Source of the DNA: Mauremys mutica
Taxonomy: Eukaryota > Chordata > Testudines > Geoemydidae
NCBI RefSeq assembly: GCF_020497125.1
Contig: NC_059084.1
Coordinates: 38,882,399-38,946,398 of the forward strand
DNA length: 64,000 bases
Direction of reading: 5' to 3'
Made by a program: the position numbers and the translations under genes. Shown here piece by piece: positions 41,828 through 53,789 of this stretch (its first letter is position 1; each line of letters opens with the position of its first letter). The notes beneath the pieces were generated by a model. It was given only the letters and a program-made list of their open reading frames with translations, made no database searches and had not been told where the DNA came from.

Positions 41828-42766
41828 TTATTCTCTTTGATATAACCCAAGTCGTCTTATCAGTTTTCTGAGGGCTTCTTTGACCTCTTTGTTTCTCAGG
41901 GAGTATATGAGAGGATTTAGCGCTGGAGTTATAACGGAATATAGGACGGTGATCACTTTGTCTCTGTCTGGAGAGTAGGCCGAGGAAGGGTATATGTAGG
42001 TGTAAATGGCTGTGGAGTAGTAAAAGATGACAACTATGAGGTGGGAGGAGCAGGTGGAGAAGGCTTTCTTCTTGCCTTCTGTGGAGCGAATCTTCGAGAT
42101 AGTTCTCAGAATGAAGTAATAGGACGTTAAAGTTACCACACAGCTCCCCATCCCAAAGACTATGTCAGCCAGAAAAGCCAGGGATTCATTGATGCTGATG
42201 TCTGAGCAGGAGAGTTTTAGCACTGTTGGCAATTCACAAAAGAAATGATTGATGATATTCGAGTCGCAGAAAGAAAGCTGGAGCACAAATCCAGTGTTGA
42301 CTGCAGAATTGATCAGTCCTGCTATCCATACGCCAGCGATTAACTCAACACAAACCTCCTTCCTCATGATGATGGTGTAATGCAAAGGATGGCAGACAGC
42401 AACGTAACGGTCAAAAGCCATGGCAGCAAGGACCAGAACTTCACTTCCCAGAGTCCAAGTGAAGAGATATATCTGTGTAATGCAGCCTAAGAAGGCAATG
42501 GTCTTCTTGTGCTCCAGAAGCTTGTGTAGCATTTTGGGAATGGACACTGAGATGGATAAAAGGTTTATCAAGGACAAGTTGATAAGCAAGAAATACATGG
42601 GGGTGTGGAGTCTGGTGCTGGTAGTAATAGTGATGACGATGAGGAGGTTTCCAGTGAGGGCTGTCATGTAGATGAAGGTGAATAACACAATGAGGAACAT
42701 CTGGTATTCAGGGAGGCTGGAGAGACCCTCCAAGATGAACTCTGTGACAGAGGATTGGTTCTTCAT
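41828..42766 (-). CDS. Olfactory receptor, class II, copy C (312 aa)
   Basis: Intact OR with the same landmark residues as copies A and B (N3QS, GN40, C95, D119-R120-Y121, C167/C177/C187, KAFSTCSSHL, N284-P285 in NPLIYSLRN). Start taken at the ATG at 42766. By eye it differs from copy B at 11 residues (A35T, N82K, A110V, R159G, L192I, T195S, L224S, I229T, L248F, H259Y, G298A) and from A at 14. Position 110 in TM3 thus has Asp, Ala and Val in the three copies, and 192 at the end of loop 2 has Phe, Leu and Ile. Asn68 is again present in place of the TM2 Asp. No frameshift or stop; likely functional. Confidence 0.97.
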   Translation of the reverse strand: MKNQSSVTEFILEGLSSLPEYQMFLIVLFTFIYMTALTGNLLIVITITTSTRLHTPMYFLLINLSLINLLSISVSIPKMLHKLLEHKKTIAFLGCITQIYLFTWTLGSEVLVLAAMAFDRYVAVCHPLHYTIIMRKEVCVELIAGVWIAGLINSAVNTGFVLQLSFCDSNIINHFFCELPTVLKLSCSDISINESLAFLADIVFGMGSCVVTLTSYYFILRTISKIRSTEGKKKAFSTCSSHLIVVIFYYSTAIYTYIYPSSAYSPDRDKVITVLYSVITPALNPLIYSLRNKEVKEALRKLIRRLGLYQRE

Positions 42767-42809
42767 TTCCAAATCTCCTCTACTCCTCACCTATTGACAT
42801 AAATCAGCT

Positions 42810-44430
42810 CACTGGACCAGACACTCAGCTGATGTAAATTAGTGTCATTCTAAAGAAGACCAGAAACCAAAGGAAAGTGACTGATTTGCACCAGCTGTGG
42901 ATCTGGTCCATGGACTCCAATGAAGCTATGTCAGTTTATGCCATTAGGGCTTCTGGCTAATTGATTTCAATACTGTACACCTATTCATAACCGCTGGACA
43001 GCTGGCCCATTGACTCTGAGGGACCTAGTATAAATCTTCTAGTGAAATTAATGTGAAATTAGCCTAGGGGAGATAAGAATAAGGCACATTACACCACACA
43101 TTTTAAAAGTATCCTCATCACAATGAAGGGACTAGTGCGAGTTTCAAGTAGCACTTTGTGGAACAAAGGCCAGAAGAAACCAGTGAGATCATTTAGTCCG
43201 ATATCTTGTGTAAAACAGGCCACAGAACTCCCCCAAAATAATTCGTAGGGCAAAACTTTTTGGGAAAAGAAAATCTTGATTTAAAATTTTCCAGTTATGG
43301 AGAATCCACTCCAACCACTGGTTATTACCGTCATTGCTAAAAAAATTACTCCTTTTTTCCATTTTAAATCCGTCATCTCCATCCACTTCAGTGTGGAGTA
43401 ATTCATCATTTACACCAGAGCGAGTTTGAAGAAAATCAGACTCCATGTCATTGTGAATGATGAACAGCAATATTTTGTCTAGCTAGGTCAATTATTAGAG
43501 CTAGTGTTACAAGCTAGGATTTTTGAGGAAGACTAAGCAGTTAGGCACCAACCCCCTTTGACAGGAAATCCCAGTCTATACAAATTGACTCCACCTGTTA
43601 GATTGATCAAAGGAGTAGAAAGACTCAGCTATCTGTCTATCCATCTATCTAGAATATATATAGTATTAATTTTTTTAAAAAGAAATCTGAATAAATAGCA
43701 TGATTTAGTCTATATATGTAAAGTTGAGTTAACAAAAAACTTTACAAATAATTAAGTCTCACATTATCTAAATAACATGTCCAAACATGCAAAAGCAAAC
43801 CAGTATAAGTAATTATAAAGTCTTTCGATATAACAGCAACATTGATATTACATGATAACCATGCAGAGAGATAGATAGAAAAAGTTCAAATACTGCTGTA
43901 ATTAGAAGTAAGAAAGAAAGAAAGAAACCTCTATTCCAGTTCACGTATAGCTGCGCCTTGAATTAGCTCTACTAGTTTCTCAAGCTGTTTGAAATCACCA
44001 CAGCTGGGAAGAGCGTTCTTGTTCTTCTATTAGGCTGATGGCTGGAAATAAATATTTGTCTTTACTGCTGTCCCAGCTCTTTCATAGATTCAAAGATTCC
44101 AAGGCCAGAGGTACCATTACAATCATCTAATCTGAAATCCCGCATAACACAGGCCAGAGAACATCTCCAAAATTACCATGGTCACTCCATGAGTTTCATC
44201 AATGAATTATCAGCATCACAATGCTTCTTAAATAGCCTCTTAGTGCTACTGGGGAAGAACAACTTAATTGCTTATGTTACCTTTGGTGTCATGAACAAAA
44301 TACCAAAGTCCTTGGAGAGATACTGCTCTAATGATAGATAGATAGATTAGATTAGATAGATATGGGGGTATATGGGGATAGTAATATGTAGTAAGATCTC
44401 CAGGGCCTTACCCATTAGTTACTCCTGGTC
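42810..44430. other. Upstream flank of OR copy C
   Basis: Counterpart of 16380-18110: interspersed motif, AT-rich DNA, (GAAA)n near 43912-43926, a reverse CR1 tail at 44080-44200 and a GATA run at 44333-44360. It contains a small inversion-like difference near 43600-43630, where TTGATCAAAGGAGTAGAAAG reads as the reverse complement of the matching CTTTCTACTCCTCTGATCAA segment of the other units. Confidence 0.6.
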
Positions 44431-44439
44431 CTCCAACTA

Positions 44440-44900
44440 CAGACGGGATGTGGACAAATTAGAGAGAGTTCAGCAGAGGGCAATGAAAGTGATTAGGGGG
44501 CTGCAACACATGATTTATGAGGAGAGGCTAAGGGGTTATTTAGTCTGCAGAAGAGTGAGGGGGGATTTGATAGCAGTCTTCAACTACCCGAAGCTGGGGT
44601 TCCAAAGAGGATGGAGCTAGGCTGCTCTCAATGGTAGCACATGACAGAACAAGAAGCAATCGTCTCAAGTTGCAGTGGGGGAGGTCTAGGTTGGATATTA
44701 GGAAACACTATTTCATTAGGAGGGTGGTGAAGCACTGGAATGGGTTACCTAGGAGGTGGTGGAATCTCCATCCTTAGATGTTTGTAAGGCCCGGCTTGAC
44801 AAAGCCCTGGCTGGGATGATTTAGTTGGTGTTGGTCCTGCTTTGAGCAGGGGGTTGGACTAGATGACCTCCTGAGGTCTCTTCTAACCCTAATATTCTAA
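44440..44900 (+). mobile_element. CR1 3' fragment, sense (unit 3 copy)
   Basis: Ortholog of 18112-18588. The frame is broken by small deletions around 44530-44600; the 3' UTR (GACTAGATGACCTCCTGAGG) is kept. Confidence 0.88.
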
Positions 44901-44913
44901 TATTCTGATAGAT

Positions 44914-45115
44914 CAGTGGAGGGCAATCTGCTGTCCATGGGCCACATGCGGCCCGTTGGGGTAATCTGCTGGCAGGCCACTAGACAGTTTGTTTACATTT
45001 GCATGGCCTCCCACAGGTCCCAGTGGCCGGGGTTTACCATTACTGGCCAATGGGAGCTGCAGGAAGCAGCACAATCTTCCAGACTGGCAGCCAGTCTGGA
45101 CTGGAAGACATCAAG
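44914..45115. mobile_element. hAT-related terminal fragment (unit 3)
   Basis: Starts CAGTGGAGGGCAATCTGC; counterpart of 18590 and 32409. Confidence 0.6.
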
Positions 45116-45896
45116 ACATGTATAATCCACCACTTTCCTGGCTAGTTTGTTTAAATGGTTAATTGCCATCCCTGTGATCAGTGCCTGAGGAAGTCATAGA
45201 AGCTGTTCTAATTTACTTAAAGATATGGATCTGCCACTGTGCCTGGAAGCTCATAGCAGTCATCTGAAGGGATCCCAGTGTGGTGCCAGTTCAGGGTAAG
45301 GCAGCTGCAATCCCATATGGGAACCCTGTGCATGAGAAAATGCGCCAACAGCTCACTGGGTTAGGATGGAGAAATAGGGCGACCCCAATGGTCCCATTTG
45401 ATATTCCAGCCATCACCTGCTTTAAAACTCCTGACTCTGTGAATATTCCGAGAAGGCAGCCTGGGAACTCAAGCTTGGAGTTGGGAATGGAGTTATAAAA
45501 TGCAGAGTTCTAAAAGGGGCCTCTAAATTTGGGTGACTCCCTTTTGGGCTGCCCAACTTGAGAAACGTCAAAAGCCAATTTCCAACATCTCCCACCGGCT
45601 TGAATCCTAAAAGATCAGTAATATGTAGTGAGACCTCCAAGGCCTTACCCAGTTGTTACTCCTGGACTTCTCCAACTGAGGTTGGTGGGAAAACTCTGAG
45701 GACCTTCCTCAGGTCTCATGCAACCCTTCATCAGGGTCCACTTGGTCAAACCCTTGTGGAGAGGCTTCACGTTGATGATTTTTTATCCAAGTTAAAGCAC
45801 TTGTGCAACCCAAAATAATAATTATAGGTATCTTTGTGGTTTCCATTCTAATCAATGTGTGGTTACATTATAAGTATGCAGTCAACTTCTGTGGAG
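45116..45896. other. Unassigned interval (unit 3)
   Basis: Counterpart of 32611-33390; no gene recognised. Confidence 0.4.
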
Positions 45897-46099
45897 AAAA
45901 CCATAGAAGTGTAAGACTGGAAGGGGCCTTGAAAGATAATGGAGTCCAGTCCTCTGCCTTCATTAGCAGGACCAAGTACTATCCCTGATAGTTTTTTGTT
46001 TGTTTTTCCCCTGATCCCTAAATGGCCCCCTCAGGGATTGAATTCACAAGTCTGTGTTCAGCAGGCCAATGCTCAAACCACTGAGCTATCTCTCCCCCC
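45897..46099 (-). mobile_element. tRNA-derived SINE with CR1-like tail (unit 3)
   Basis: Counterpart of 33392-33589; box A TAGCTCAGTGG and the CR1-like 3' end are readable on the minus strand. Confidence 0.85.
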
Positions 46100-46273
46100 G
46101 TACTGCATATTAATCTAGCAGAGGCAAAATAAGAGGTAACAGCTGGCAGCTGATGCTGGATAAATTCCAGTTACAAATGAGGCCTGAATTGTTAACAGTC
46201 AGGGTGATTGACCTTTGCAACAAACTACCAAGGCAAGTGATGGATTCTCCATCTCTTGATGTCTTCAAATCAA

Positions 46274-47230
46274 GGACTGGTCTTCACTACCAGGGGATTG
46301 ACGCTGCTGCAATCAGTGAAGCAGGGATCAATTTAGCAGGTCTAGTGAAGACCCACTAAATCAGGGGAGGGCAAACTACAGCCCATGGGCTGGATATGGC
46401 CCATCAGGGTTTTCAGTCTGGCCCACAGGATCGCCAGCCCCATGGTGCAGCGGGGCTAAGTCAGGCTTCTTGCCTTTTCTGGCTCCGCACTGCTCCTGGA
46501 AGCAGACAGCACCACGTCCCTGCCACCCTTGCGGGAGGGCTCCATGCACTGCCCTTGCCTACAGGCACCGTCCCCGACAGCTCCCATTGGCCAGGAATGG
46601 GGAACCTCAGCCAATGGGAGCTTCGGGTGTGGTACCTGCAGGCAAGGGCAGCGTGTGGTGGAGCCACCTGCCCCACCTCATCCCTATGAGCCAATGCCAG
46701 ACGTGCTGGACACTTCCAGGAGTGATTCAGGGCCAGGGAAGGCAGGGAGCCTCCCTTAGCCCCTCAGTGTGCTGGAGCCACTCAAGGTAAGTGGTGCCAG
46801 GCCAGAGCCCATACCCCGAACCACTCCTGCACCCCAAACCCCTTTCCTGAGCCCCTTAACCCCCTGCATTGAGCCCCTGCTGCACCCTTACTGCACCACA
46901 ACCCCTTGCCCTGAGACCCTTCCTGCACACCGCACCCCATCCCACACCCCACACACTCCCACACCCCAATCCCCTGCCCCAGCCCTACATTCATGTCCCT
47001 GCATACGATTTCCCCACCCAGATGTGGCCCTTGGGCCAAAAAGTTTTCCCATCCCTGAGCTAAATGGATGGCAAAGTGCTCGTCCGTCGACCCCAGGACT
47101 CTCCAAGGAGAGTAAGGGAAGTCACCTGGAGACCATCTCTTGTCGATACTACACAATGAAGACCCCAGAGTAAGTCAACTCGAGCTATGTTATTCACATA
47201 TTTGATTTACCCCATAGTGAAGACAAGCCC
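46274..47230. mobile_element. Harbinger-type MITE with nested hAT (unit 3)
   Basis: GGACTGGTCTTCACTA and TAGTGAAGACAAGCCC ends with CAA on both sides. Confidence 0.7.
46362..47057. mobile_element. hAT-type MITE nested in the MITE (unit 3)
   Basis: Better preserved left end than in unit 2: CAGGGGAGGGCAAACTAC, with right end AGTTTTCCCATCCCTG. Flanks CACTAAAT and AGCTAAAT. Confidence 0.82.
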
Positions 47231-47464
47231 CAAGACTAATGCCTTTCTGAAGGATATGTTTTAGCCAATCACAGGCTATGCCTTAGTGAAAGAAATGTTA
47301 CTGGGCCTGCCTGGATGAAATTTAAAGGACCATGATAAACAGGAAGTCAAAGTCGATATTCTGATGCTCCCTTCTGGCCTTAAACTCTATGAATCTATGA
47401 AAACTTTAAAAGTATCATGTTTTGTATGCAGTTTTAGGGATGAGGTCTGTAACAGGTTGTTCAG

Positions 47465-47650
47465 ATTGTGGCCCAGTGGACAGCGTATTAGACTGTGGTT
47501 CAGAGCCTCTGGCTTTCTTCCTGAGATCTGCCACTGGCCTACTGGTCACCTCAGATAAGTTGTTTCACTTCTCTGTGCCTCAGTTTCCTGATCTGTAAAA
47601 TTGGGTTAGCTGCTTTGTCAAGTGCTTTGAGATCTCCTGATACCAGAGGC
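47465..47650 (+). mobile_element. MIR-like SINE (unit 3)
   Basis: Counterpart of 34950-35140 with a short deletion near the 3' end. Confidence 0.85.
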
Positions 47651-47654
47651 AGTC

Positions 47655-48377
47655 TGTCATAAACAGACAGTTAAAGGTCTCTTTTACCTGTAAAGAGTTA
47701 AGAACTTCACATAACCTAGCTGACACCTGACCAGAGGAACCAATGGGGGAACAAGATGTTTTCGAAGAGGGATGACGGAAATCAGTCTTTTTTCTGTTCA
47801 GAAAAGTTTTGTGCCGGAGTGAAGGATCCAGGAATCAGCCATCTAACATTTCTTAAAAGTAGTAAGTGTTTAAAGAAGAAATGTATTAGATTATGTTTAT
47901 TTTCTTCTGTGACTTTGTTTTGCATAAGAGGGAGAATCAAATTGGCCTTCTTTTGTGTAACTTTAAGTTTTTGCCCAGAGGGACATCCTCTGTTTTGAAT
48001 CTGTTGTCTGTGAGAGTAGCTTGCATGCTAATCTCACAGAGGTATTCCTTTCACTGTTTTTCTTTAATTAAAAGTCTTCTTTTAAGAACCTGATTGATTT
48101 TTCCTTGTTTTAAAATCCAAGGGTTTTTTGGATCTGGGCTCAGCAGGAATTGGTGGGTGGTGAATCAGTCTCAATCCTGCCAGGAAAAGGGGGATAAAGA
48201 CTGGGGAAATATTTGAGAGGAAGACAGAGTTTCCAAATGACTCTCCCATAAATGTTTGTTTAAGCTAATTGGTGGTGGCAGCTACTAGATCTAAGCTGGT
48301 AAATAAGCTTAGAGGTTATCTCATGCAGGTCCCCACATCTGTACCCTAAAGTTCAGAGTGGGGGTGACACTTTGACA
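47655..48377 (+). mobile_element. Solo LTR (unit 3 copy of 35150-35873)
   Basis: TGTCATAAACAGACAG start and TTTGACA end; no internal proviral genes. Confidence 0.8.
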
Positions 48378-48691
48378 CAGGCATTACTATTAATGAGAAG
48401 ACACACCTGGAACAGAGCACTCAGAAGCTGGAATCCATCATCTTTAAGGTTGGGAAAACATCACAAAGTGAGAAAAGTTGGCGAGGGGGACTTTCCCATA
48501 CTGTTACTTTTGCCAGTTGCAAAACAGCAGCAAACTGTTGCAAGTGCTATTTTCTAAGTGAAAAAGTTAGCACTTAACAGTGTTGAAGTACGGAAAGTTA
48601 CTTTATTTTAGTGCTGAGCAAAAATTGGAATTTACATTCCATGGAAAATTCCATTATTTTAAGATTGGTTTTCATGCAAAATTTGGATGAA

Positions 48692-49450
48692 CATAAGAAT
48701 GCTCATACTGGGTCAGCCCAATGGTTCATTTAGCTCAGTATCCCATCTTCTGAAAGTGGCCAATGCCAGGTGCTTTGGAGGGAAATGAAGAGAATAGGTG
48801 ATGGTCAAGTGATCCATCCCCTGTCATCCACTCCCAGCTTCAGGCAAACAGAGACTAGGGACACTCAGAGCATGGGGTTGCATCCTTACCCATCCTGGCT
48901 AGTAGCCTTTGATGGACTTATCCTCCATGAAATTATTTAGTTCTTTTTTGAATCCTGTTATTGGTTTGGCCTTCCCAACATCCTCTGGCAAAGAGTTCCA
49001 CGGGTTGACAGTGTGTTGTGTGAAGGAGTACTTTATTTTGTTTGCTTTAAACCTGCTGCCTATTAATTTCATTGGGTGACACTTAGTTCTTGTGTTATGT
49101 TAAGGAATAAATAACACTTTTGTATTCACTTTCTCTGCACCAGTCAAGATTTTATAGATCTCTATCATATCCCCCCTAAGTCATCTTTTTTCCAAGCTGA
49201 AAAGTCCCAGTCTTTTTCATCTCTCCTAATACGGAAGCTGTTCCATACCCCTAATAATTTTTGTTTGTCTTCATGAACCTTTTCCTATTCCAATATATCT
49301 TCTTTTGAGATGTGGTGACCAGATTTGCATGCAGTATTCAAGATGAGGGGATATCATGGATTTATATAAAAGCATTATCATATTTTCTGTCTTATTATCT
49401 ATCCCTTTCCTAATGATTCAGAACATTCTGTTCACTTTTTTGACTGTTGG
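48692..49450 (-). mobile_element. CR1 copy, reverse (unit 3)
   Basis: Counterpart of 36187-36950, with the reversed 3' UTR (CATACTGGGTCAGCCCAATG) and a decayed ORF2 C-terminus. Confidence 0.85.
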
Positions 49451-50555
49451 TGCACTTTGAGCAGATGTTTTCAGATGAAAAATTGAAATATTGAAATTTG
49501 ATGCAGAAATAAAAGTTTCAGAAATTTTTATTTGGAAATTTCATTCCCAAACCAAATGTTTCATTTGGGTTTGGTGAACCATGTTAATCATGGGACATTT
49601 TGTCTAGCCAAGGTGCCTGGGCCATACGGGTATTTGGGGCGTGAAGTACCTGAACTGCAACTCTCATAAGGCAAAAATGAAATGCTTCTATTCGGTTCAC
49701 CATACTGAAACATTTTGATTCAGGCCAGCCCAATTCAGAATAAATATTATGTTTCAGTTTTCTGGATAGAAAATCAAAACCTTTAGGAAGCTTCATATGG
49801 AATTTTTTTTCTTTAGAATATGCATTTTCTATTTAAAAAAAGCTTTTATACAGAAAATTTTTGAAGAGCTCAAGTTACTTTAAAAAAAATGAAAGTTTCC
49901 CCCCTCACTTTATACTATTTTCCAACTCTTTCCACTCGGGAAACAAAGGCCTGGTCTAGACCTAAAACATAGGTTACTTTGCTCAGGTTGATAGTAATAT
50001 ATATAGATGGATTCTAGGAACCGTAGAAAACTGATAAGGGAAGCAAAGAGACACAAGGAGAAATCTATGCCGAGCAGAGTTAAGGCATCATTAAAAAGTT
50101 TTTAAATTATAATAGCAACAGAAAGAATTCTGGCAATGGTATTGGTCCATTACTAGTTGGAGATAGTAGAATTATCAATAATAATGCAAAAAATGAAGAT
50201 GTTAATAAATATTTCTGACCTGTATTGGGGGGGGGGAAACATGATGTACTGTCATCATATCATGATGATAATAATCTTGCCATTCTCCTAGTATTTCAGG
50301 AGGATATTAAAGTTAGAGCAGTTACTAAAGTTAATTTTAAAAGAGCTGACCTAGGAGCTTGCTGGACTGTTAATGCTGTTTTTCAATAAGTCTTGGAACA
50401 TAGAGGAAGTTCCAGAAGACTGGAAGACAGCTAATGTTGTGTCAATATTTTAAAAGGGTAAACAAGATGACCCAATTAGTTATAGGCCTGTTGGTCTGAC
50501 ATCCATCATGGGCAAAATACTGTAACAGCTAATACGGGACTCAATTAGAAAAGAG

Positions 50556-51359
50556 AATCATAGAATCATAGAATCTCAGGGTTGGAAGGGACCTCAGGAG
50601 GTCATCTAGTCCAGCCCCCTGCTCAAGGCAGGACCAAACCCAACTAAATCATCCCAGCCAGGGCTTTGTCAAGCCTGACCTTAAAAACCTCTAAGGAAGG
50701 AGATTCCACTACCTCCCTAGGTAACCCATTCCAGTTCTTCACCATCCTACTAGTGAAAAAGTTGTTCCTAATGTCCAACCTAAACCTCCCCCTCTTCAAC
50801 TTGAGACCATTACTCCTTGTTCTGTCATCTTCTACCACTGAGAACAGTCAAGATCCATCCTCTTTGGAACCCCCTTTCAGGTAGTTGAAAGCAGCTATCA
50901 AATCCCCCCTCATTCTTCTCTTCTGCAGACTAAACAATCCCAGTTCCCTCAGCCTCTCCTCATAAGTCATGTGCTCCAGCCCCCTAATCATTTTGTTGCC
51001 CTCCGCTGGACTCTCTCCAATTTATCCACATCCTTCTTGTAGTGTGGGGCCCAAAACTGGACACAGTACTCCAAATGAGGCCTCACCAGTGCTGAATAGA
51101 GGGGAATGATCACATCCCTCGATCTGCTGGAAATGCCCCTACTTATACAACCCAAAATGCCATTAGCCTTCTTGGCAACAGGGGCACACTGTTGACTCAT
51201 ATTCAGCTTTTCGTCCACCGTAACCCCTAGGTCCTTTTCTTAGAACTGCTGCCCAGCCATTCGGTCCTTAGTCTGTAAGAGTGCATTGGATTCTTCCGTC
51301 CTAAGTGCAGGACTCTGCACTTGTCCTTGTTGAACCTCATCATATTTCAATTGATATTG
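50556..51359 (-). mobile_element. Reverse CR1 inserted in the old CR1 (unit 3 only)
   Basis: Begins with (AATCATAG)n then CTCAGGGTTGGAAGGGACC. The minus strand encodes a partial ORF2 in 50988-51218 ([20 protein letters not shown]) and 50644-50838 (LDKALAGMI end). A frameshift lies near 51240. Units 1 and 2 have an uninterrupted TTAGAAAA-AGGGTATTATAA at this site. Confidence 0.93.
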
Positions 51360-51777
51360 GTATTATAATTAATGCCAATCTACATGGGTTTATGGAAAAT
51401 AGATCCTGTCAAAGTAACTAGATATCCCTTTTTGATGAGCTTACAACTTTGTTGCTAAATGTAATAATGTTGATGTAATAGACTTCTGTAAGGCATTTTC
51501 CTTGATACTACATGGTATTTTTATGAAAAAATTAGAAAGATATTAAATGAACATACCAGACATTAAATGGATTAAAAGATGGCTAACTGATATATCTCAA
51601 AATATAATTGCAAACAGAGAAGACTTATCAAATGGGTGTACTGCTAGAGGGATGCAATGGGAGTAGGTTCTTTGCCTTATGATAGTCAACATTTTTATTA
51701 ATGATCTGGAAGAAGAAATAAAATCATTTACTGATAAAGTTTGACGAGGACACAAAATTTGAGGTGGGTGTTAAACA

Positions 51778-52173
51778 ATGAAGAAGTCACTGATACAGCA
51801 TGACCTGGATCACTTGATAAACTGGGAGCAAGTAAATAATTTGTGTTTTAATATGACTAAATGTAAGTGTATACGTATAACAAAGAATTCCGGCCACCCT
51901 TACAGGGTGGGGGACTCTATTCCGGGAAGCAGGAACTTGGGAAAAGATTTGGATATGATGGTGGAGAATCAGCTGAACATGAGCTTCCAGTGCGATGCTG
52001 TGGCCAAAAGAGCTAATGTGACCCTTGGATGCATAAACAGGGGAATCTCAAGCAGACATAGAGAAGTGATTTTACTTCTGTATTTGGCATTGGTGCAACT
52101 GCTACTGGAATCCTGTGCCCAGTTCTGGTGTCCACTATTAAAGAAGAATGTTGGTAAATTGGAGAATGATTAA
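51778..52173 (+). pseudogene. Old CR1 ORF2 C-terminal domain fragment
   Basis: A 131-codon open stretch with LINWEQVNNLCFNMTKCKCI, LGKDLDMMVENQLNMSFQCD and GCINRGISSRHREVI, aligning to the post-FADD part of CR1 RT. No start codon context or active site; a decaying fragment. Confidence 0.8.
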
Positions 52174-52252
52174 AGGACAAGAAAACATCACTTGTACTGA
52201 TTGATTTCCTTGAATCTATCTATCTTAAGAAAGAGAAGGTACAGTCTAGAAC

Positions 52253-52385
52253 AGGCGTCGGCAACTTTTGGCACATGGTCCATCAATGTAATCCACTGGT
52301 GAACCGCGAGACATTTTGTGTACTTTAACCATCCACAGGCATGGCCCTCCGCAGCTCCCAGTGTTATAGAAGTGCCTACATATGG
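52253..52385. mobile_element. hAT-related terminal fragment
   Basis: Starts CAGGCGTCGGCAACTTTTGG and resembles the CAG-GGGCAAACT terminus family. No right terminus is identified. Confidence 0.5.
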
Positions 52386-52700
52386 AACAAATATTTAATA
52401 ACAGGTTCTTCAGTCTAGCAGAAAATTGTTTATCTTGATCCAATGGCTGAAAGTTAAAATTAGACAAATTCAGACTGCAAATACGGTGAAATTTAATATA
52501 TATATTATAATTAACCTTTGGAACAACTTACCAAGGGTTGTGGTGGAGTGTCCATCACTGAAATTTTTAACTCAAGATATGATTTTTTTTCTCAAAAATA
52601 TTCTGTAGGAATTGTTTACAGGAATTCTATGGCTGGAGATCAGACTAGATGATCACAGTCGTCCCTTATGTCTTCAGAATCTATTAATCTGTCAACGACT

Positions 52701-53789
52701 CTATGTTTAGAACCATAATTACAGGCCTGTGACCATGACTCCATAGAAATGTATAGGCCAAGCATGGACTCTTTATAAAGTAAAGATGAAGAAAAGGCTT
52801 CTGTTCCTCTTCAAAATAACTCTGAAGGGTGCCCTGATTTATTACAGATGATATTCTACTAGTGCAATCAATAAGCCAAACAGCCAGTATGATCCAGAAG
52901 ACTTGGGTTTTGAAAGAAAATATTAGAGAAAGTCTGTGTCATTTTTTGCTAAAGATCCATTTTGCTTAATTGACACAATGGGTTTCCATCAGTATGATGA
53001 CACCATAACTCTGGATTGCATTATGGCCCTTTTCCAACAGTTTATCTGCTTCTCTTTATGCATGTGAGTGGCCCATTGAAGTCCAAGAGTGACTCATACA
53101 CTCAGAGTCAAGTATGTGCTTAGGTGCTTGGCAGTAATGGGGTCTATACAAGCGAAAAGATTTTCCCCTTTGTAATTTTCACCCCTGAAATATCTCTCTC
53201 TGATCTGAAACTCAGTATGGCTTTTCTTTCCTACACAGCATTATTCTGTAAACCAAATTTAGTCTCATTAACATCTCAACAGCTGCACTACCTTCAGAGT
53301 TCGCATAGTAACATCTATGTAGCGCCGTACAATCCTCATCTGTTATGAAACAGCAAAATCAATGGAGCTGTGAAAATACATTGGTGGAAATGATGTTTTC
53401 TCCTGGAAAATTCAGCACAATATATGTAACATCAAGAGGAATTTTGTCCACTTAATGGAGAAAATTTATTTGCAGTCTTATAGGTGACTCCAATTTACCT
53501 TCTAATAGGGTCTAATAATTTACCTTCGGGTCCTTTTTTGAGAATTAACTCTTGTCCAGATTCACAAGTGATGCAAGATCTCCCTGTAGAAGGCTACTAT
53601 ATACGAAGAACAGTCGTCTTCAACAAGTCATAACTCACTTAGAGTCTGGATTGAAATTACAGCTTGGTTCATTGTACTGAAGACTGAATAAAAGGTGAGA
53701 ATGTTCCACTTGTTTTCTTGCTTTCTTGTTGCTTTCTTGTTTTCTCACAAATCATATTTCTAACTTAAGTTTTCTGATTTTTAGGCTGG
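52701..53789. other. No recognisable gene
   Basis: AT-rich single-copy DNA downstream of the array. No domain-bearing frame or transposon end seen. Confidence 0.45.

Larger units (their letters stand above)
46110..47400 (+). mobile_element. CR1-like LINE 3' fragment split by a MITE (unit 3)
   Basis: Counterpart of 33600-34880; encodes [20 protein letters not shown] before the MITE. Confidence 0.85.
38322..51635. repeat. Tandem duplication unit 3
   Basis: Third unit, 13.3 kb. It contains OR copy C, the shared LTR at 38739, a private ~530 bp stretch (40829-41362) and a private reverse CR1 (50556-51359). At its right edge the old CR1 continues without a break into single-copy DNA. Confidence 0.92.
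49990..52700 (+). mobile_element. Old CR1 LINE, the only continuous copy
   Basis: Sense CR1 with many stops, from the pre-RT region (KLIREAKRHKEKSM) through RT lead-in, the FINDLEEE region near 51690, and the ORF2 C-terminal domain in 51778-52173. It ends in a CR1-like 3' end (CAGACTAGATGATCACAG) near 52650. It is interrupted by a reverse CR1 (50556-51359) and a hAT fragment (52253). It spans the right boundary of the tandem array (51635), so this is the pre-duplication sequence. Confidence 0.85.
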
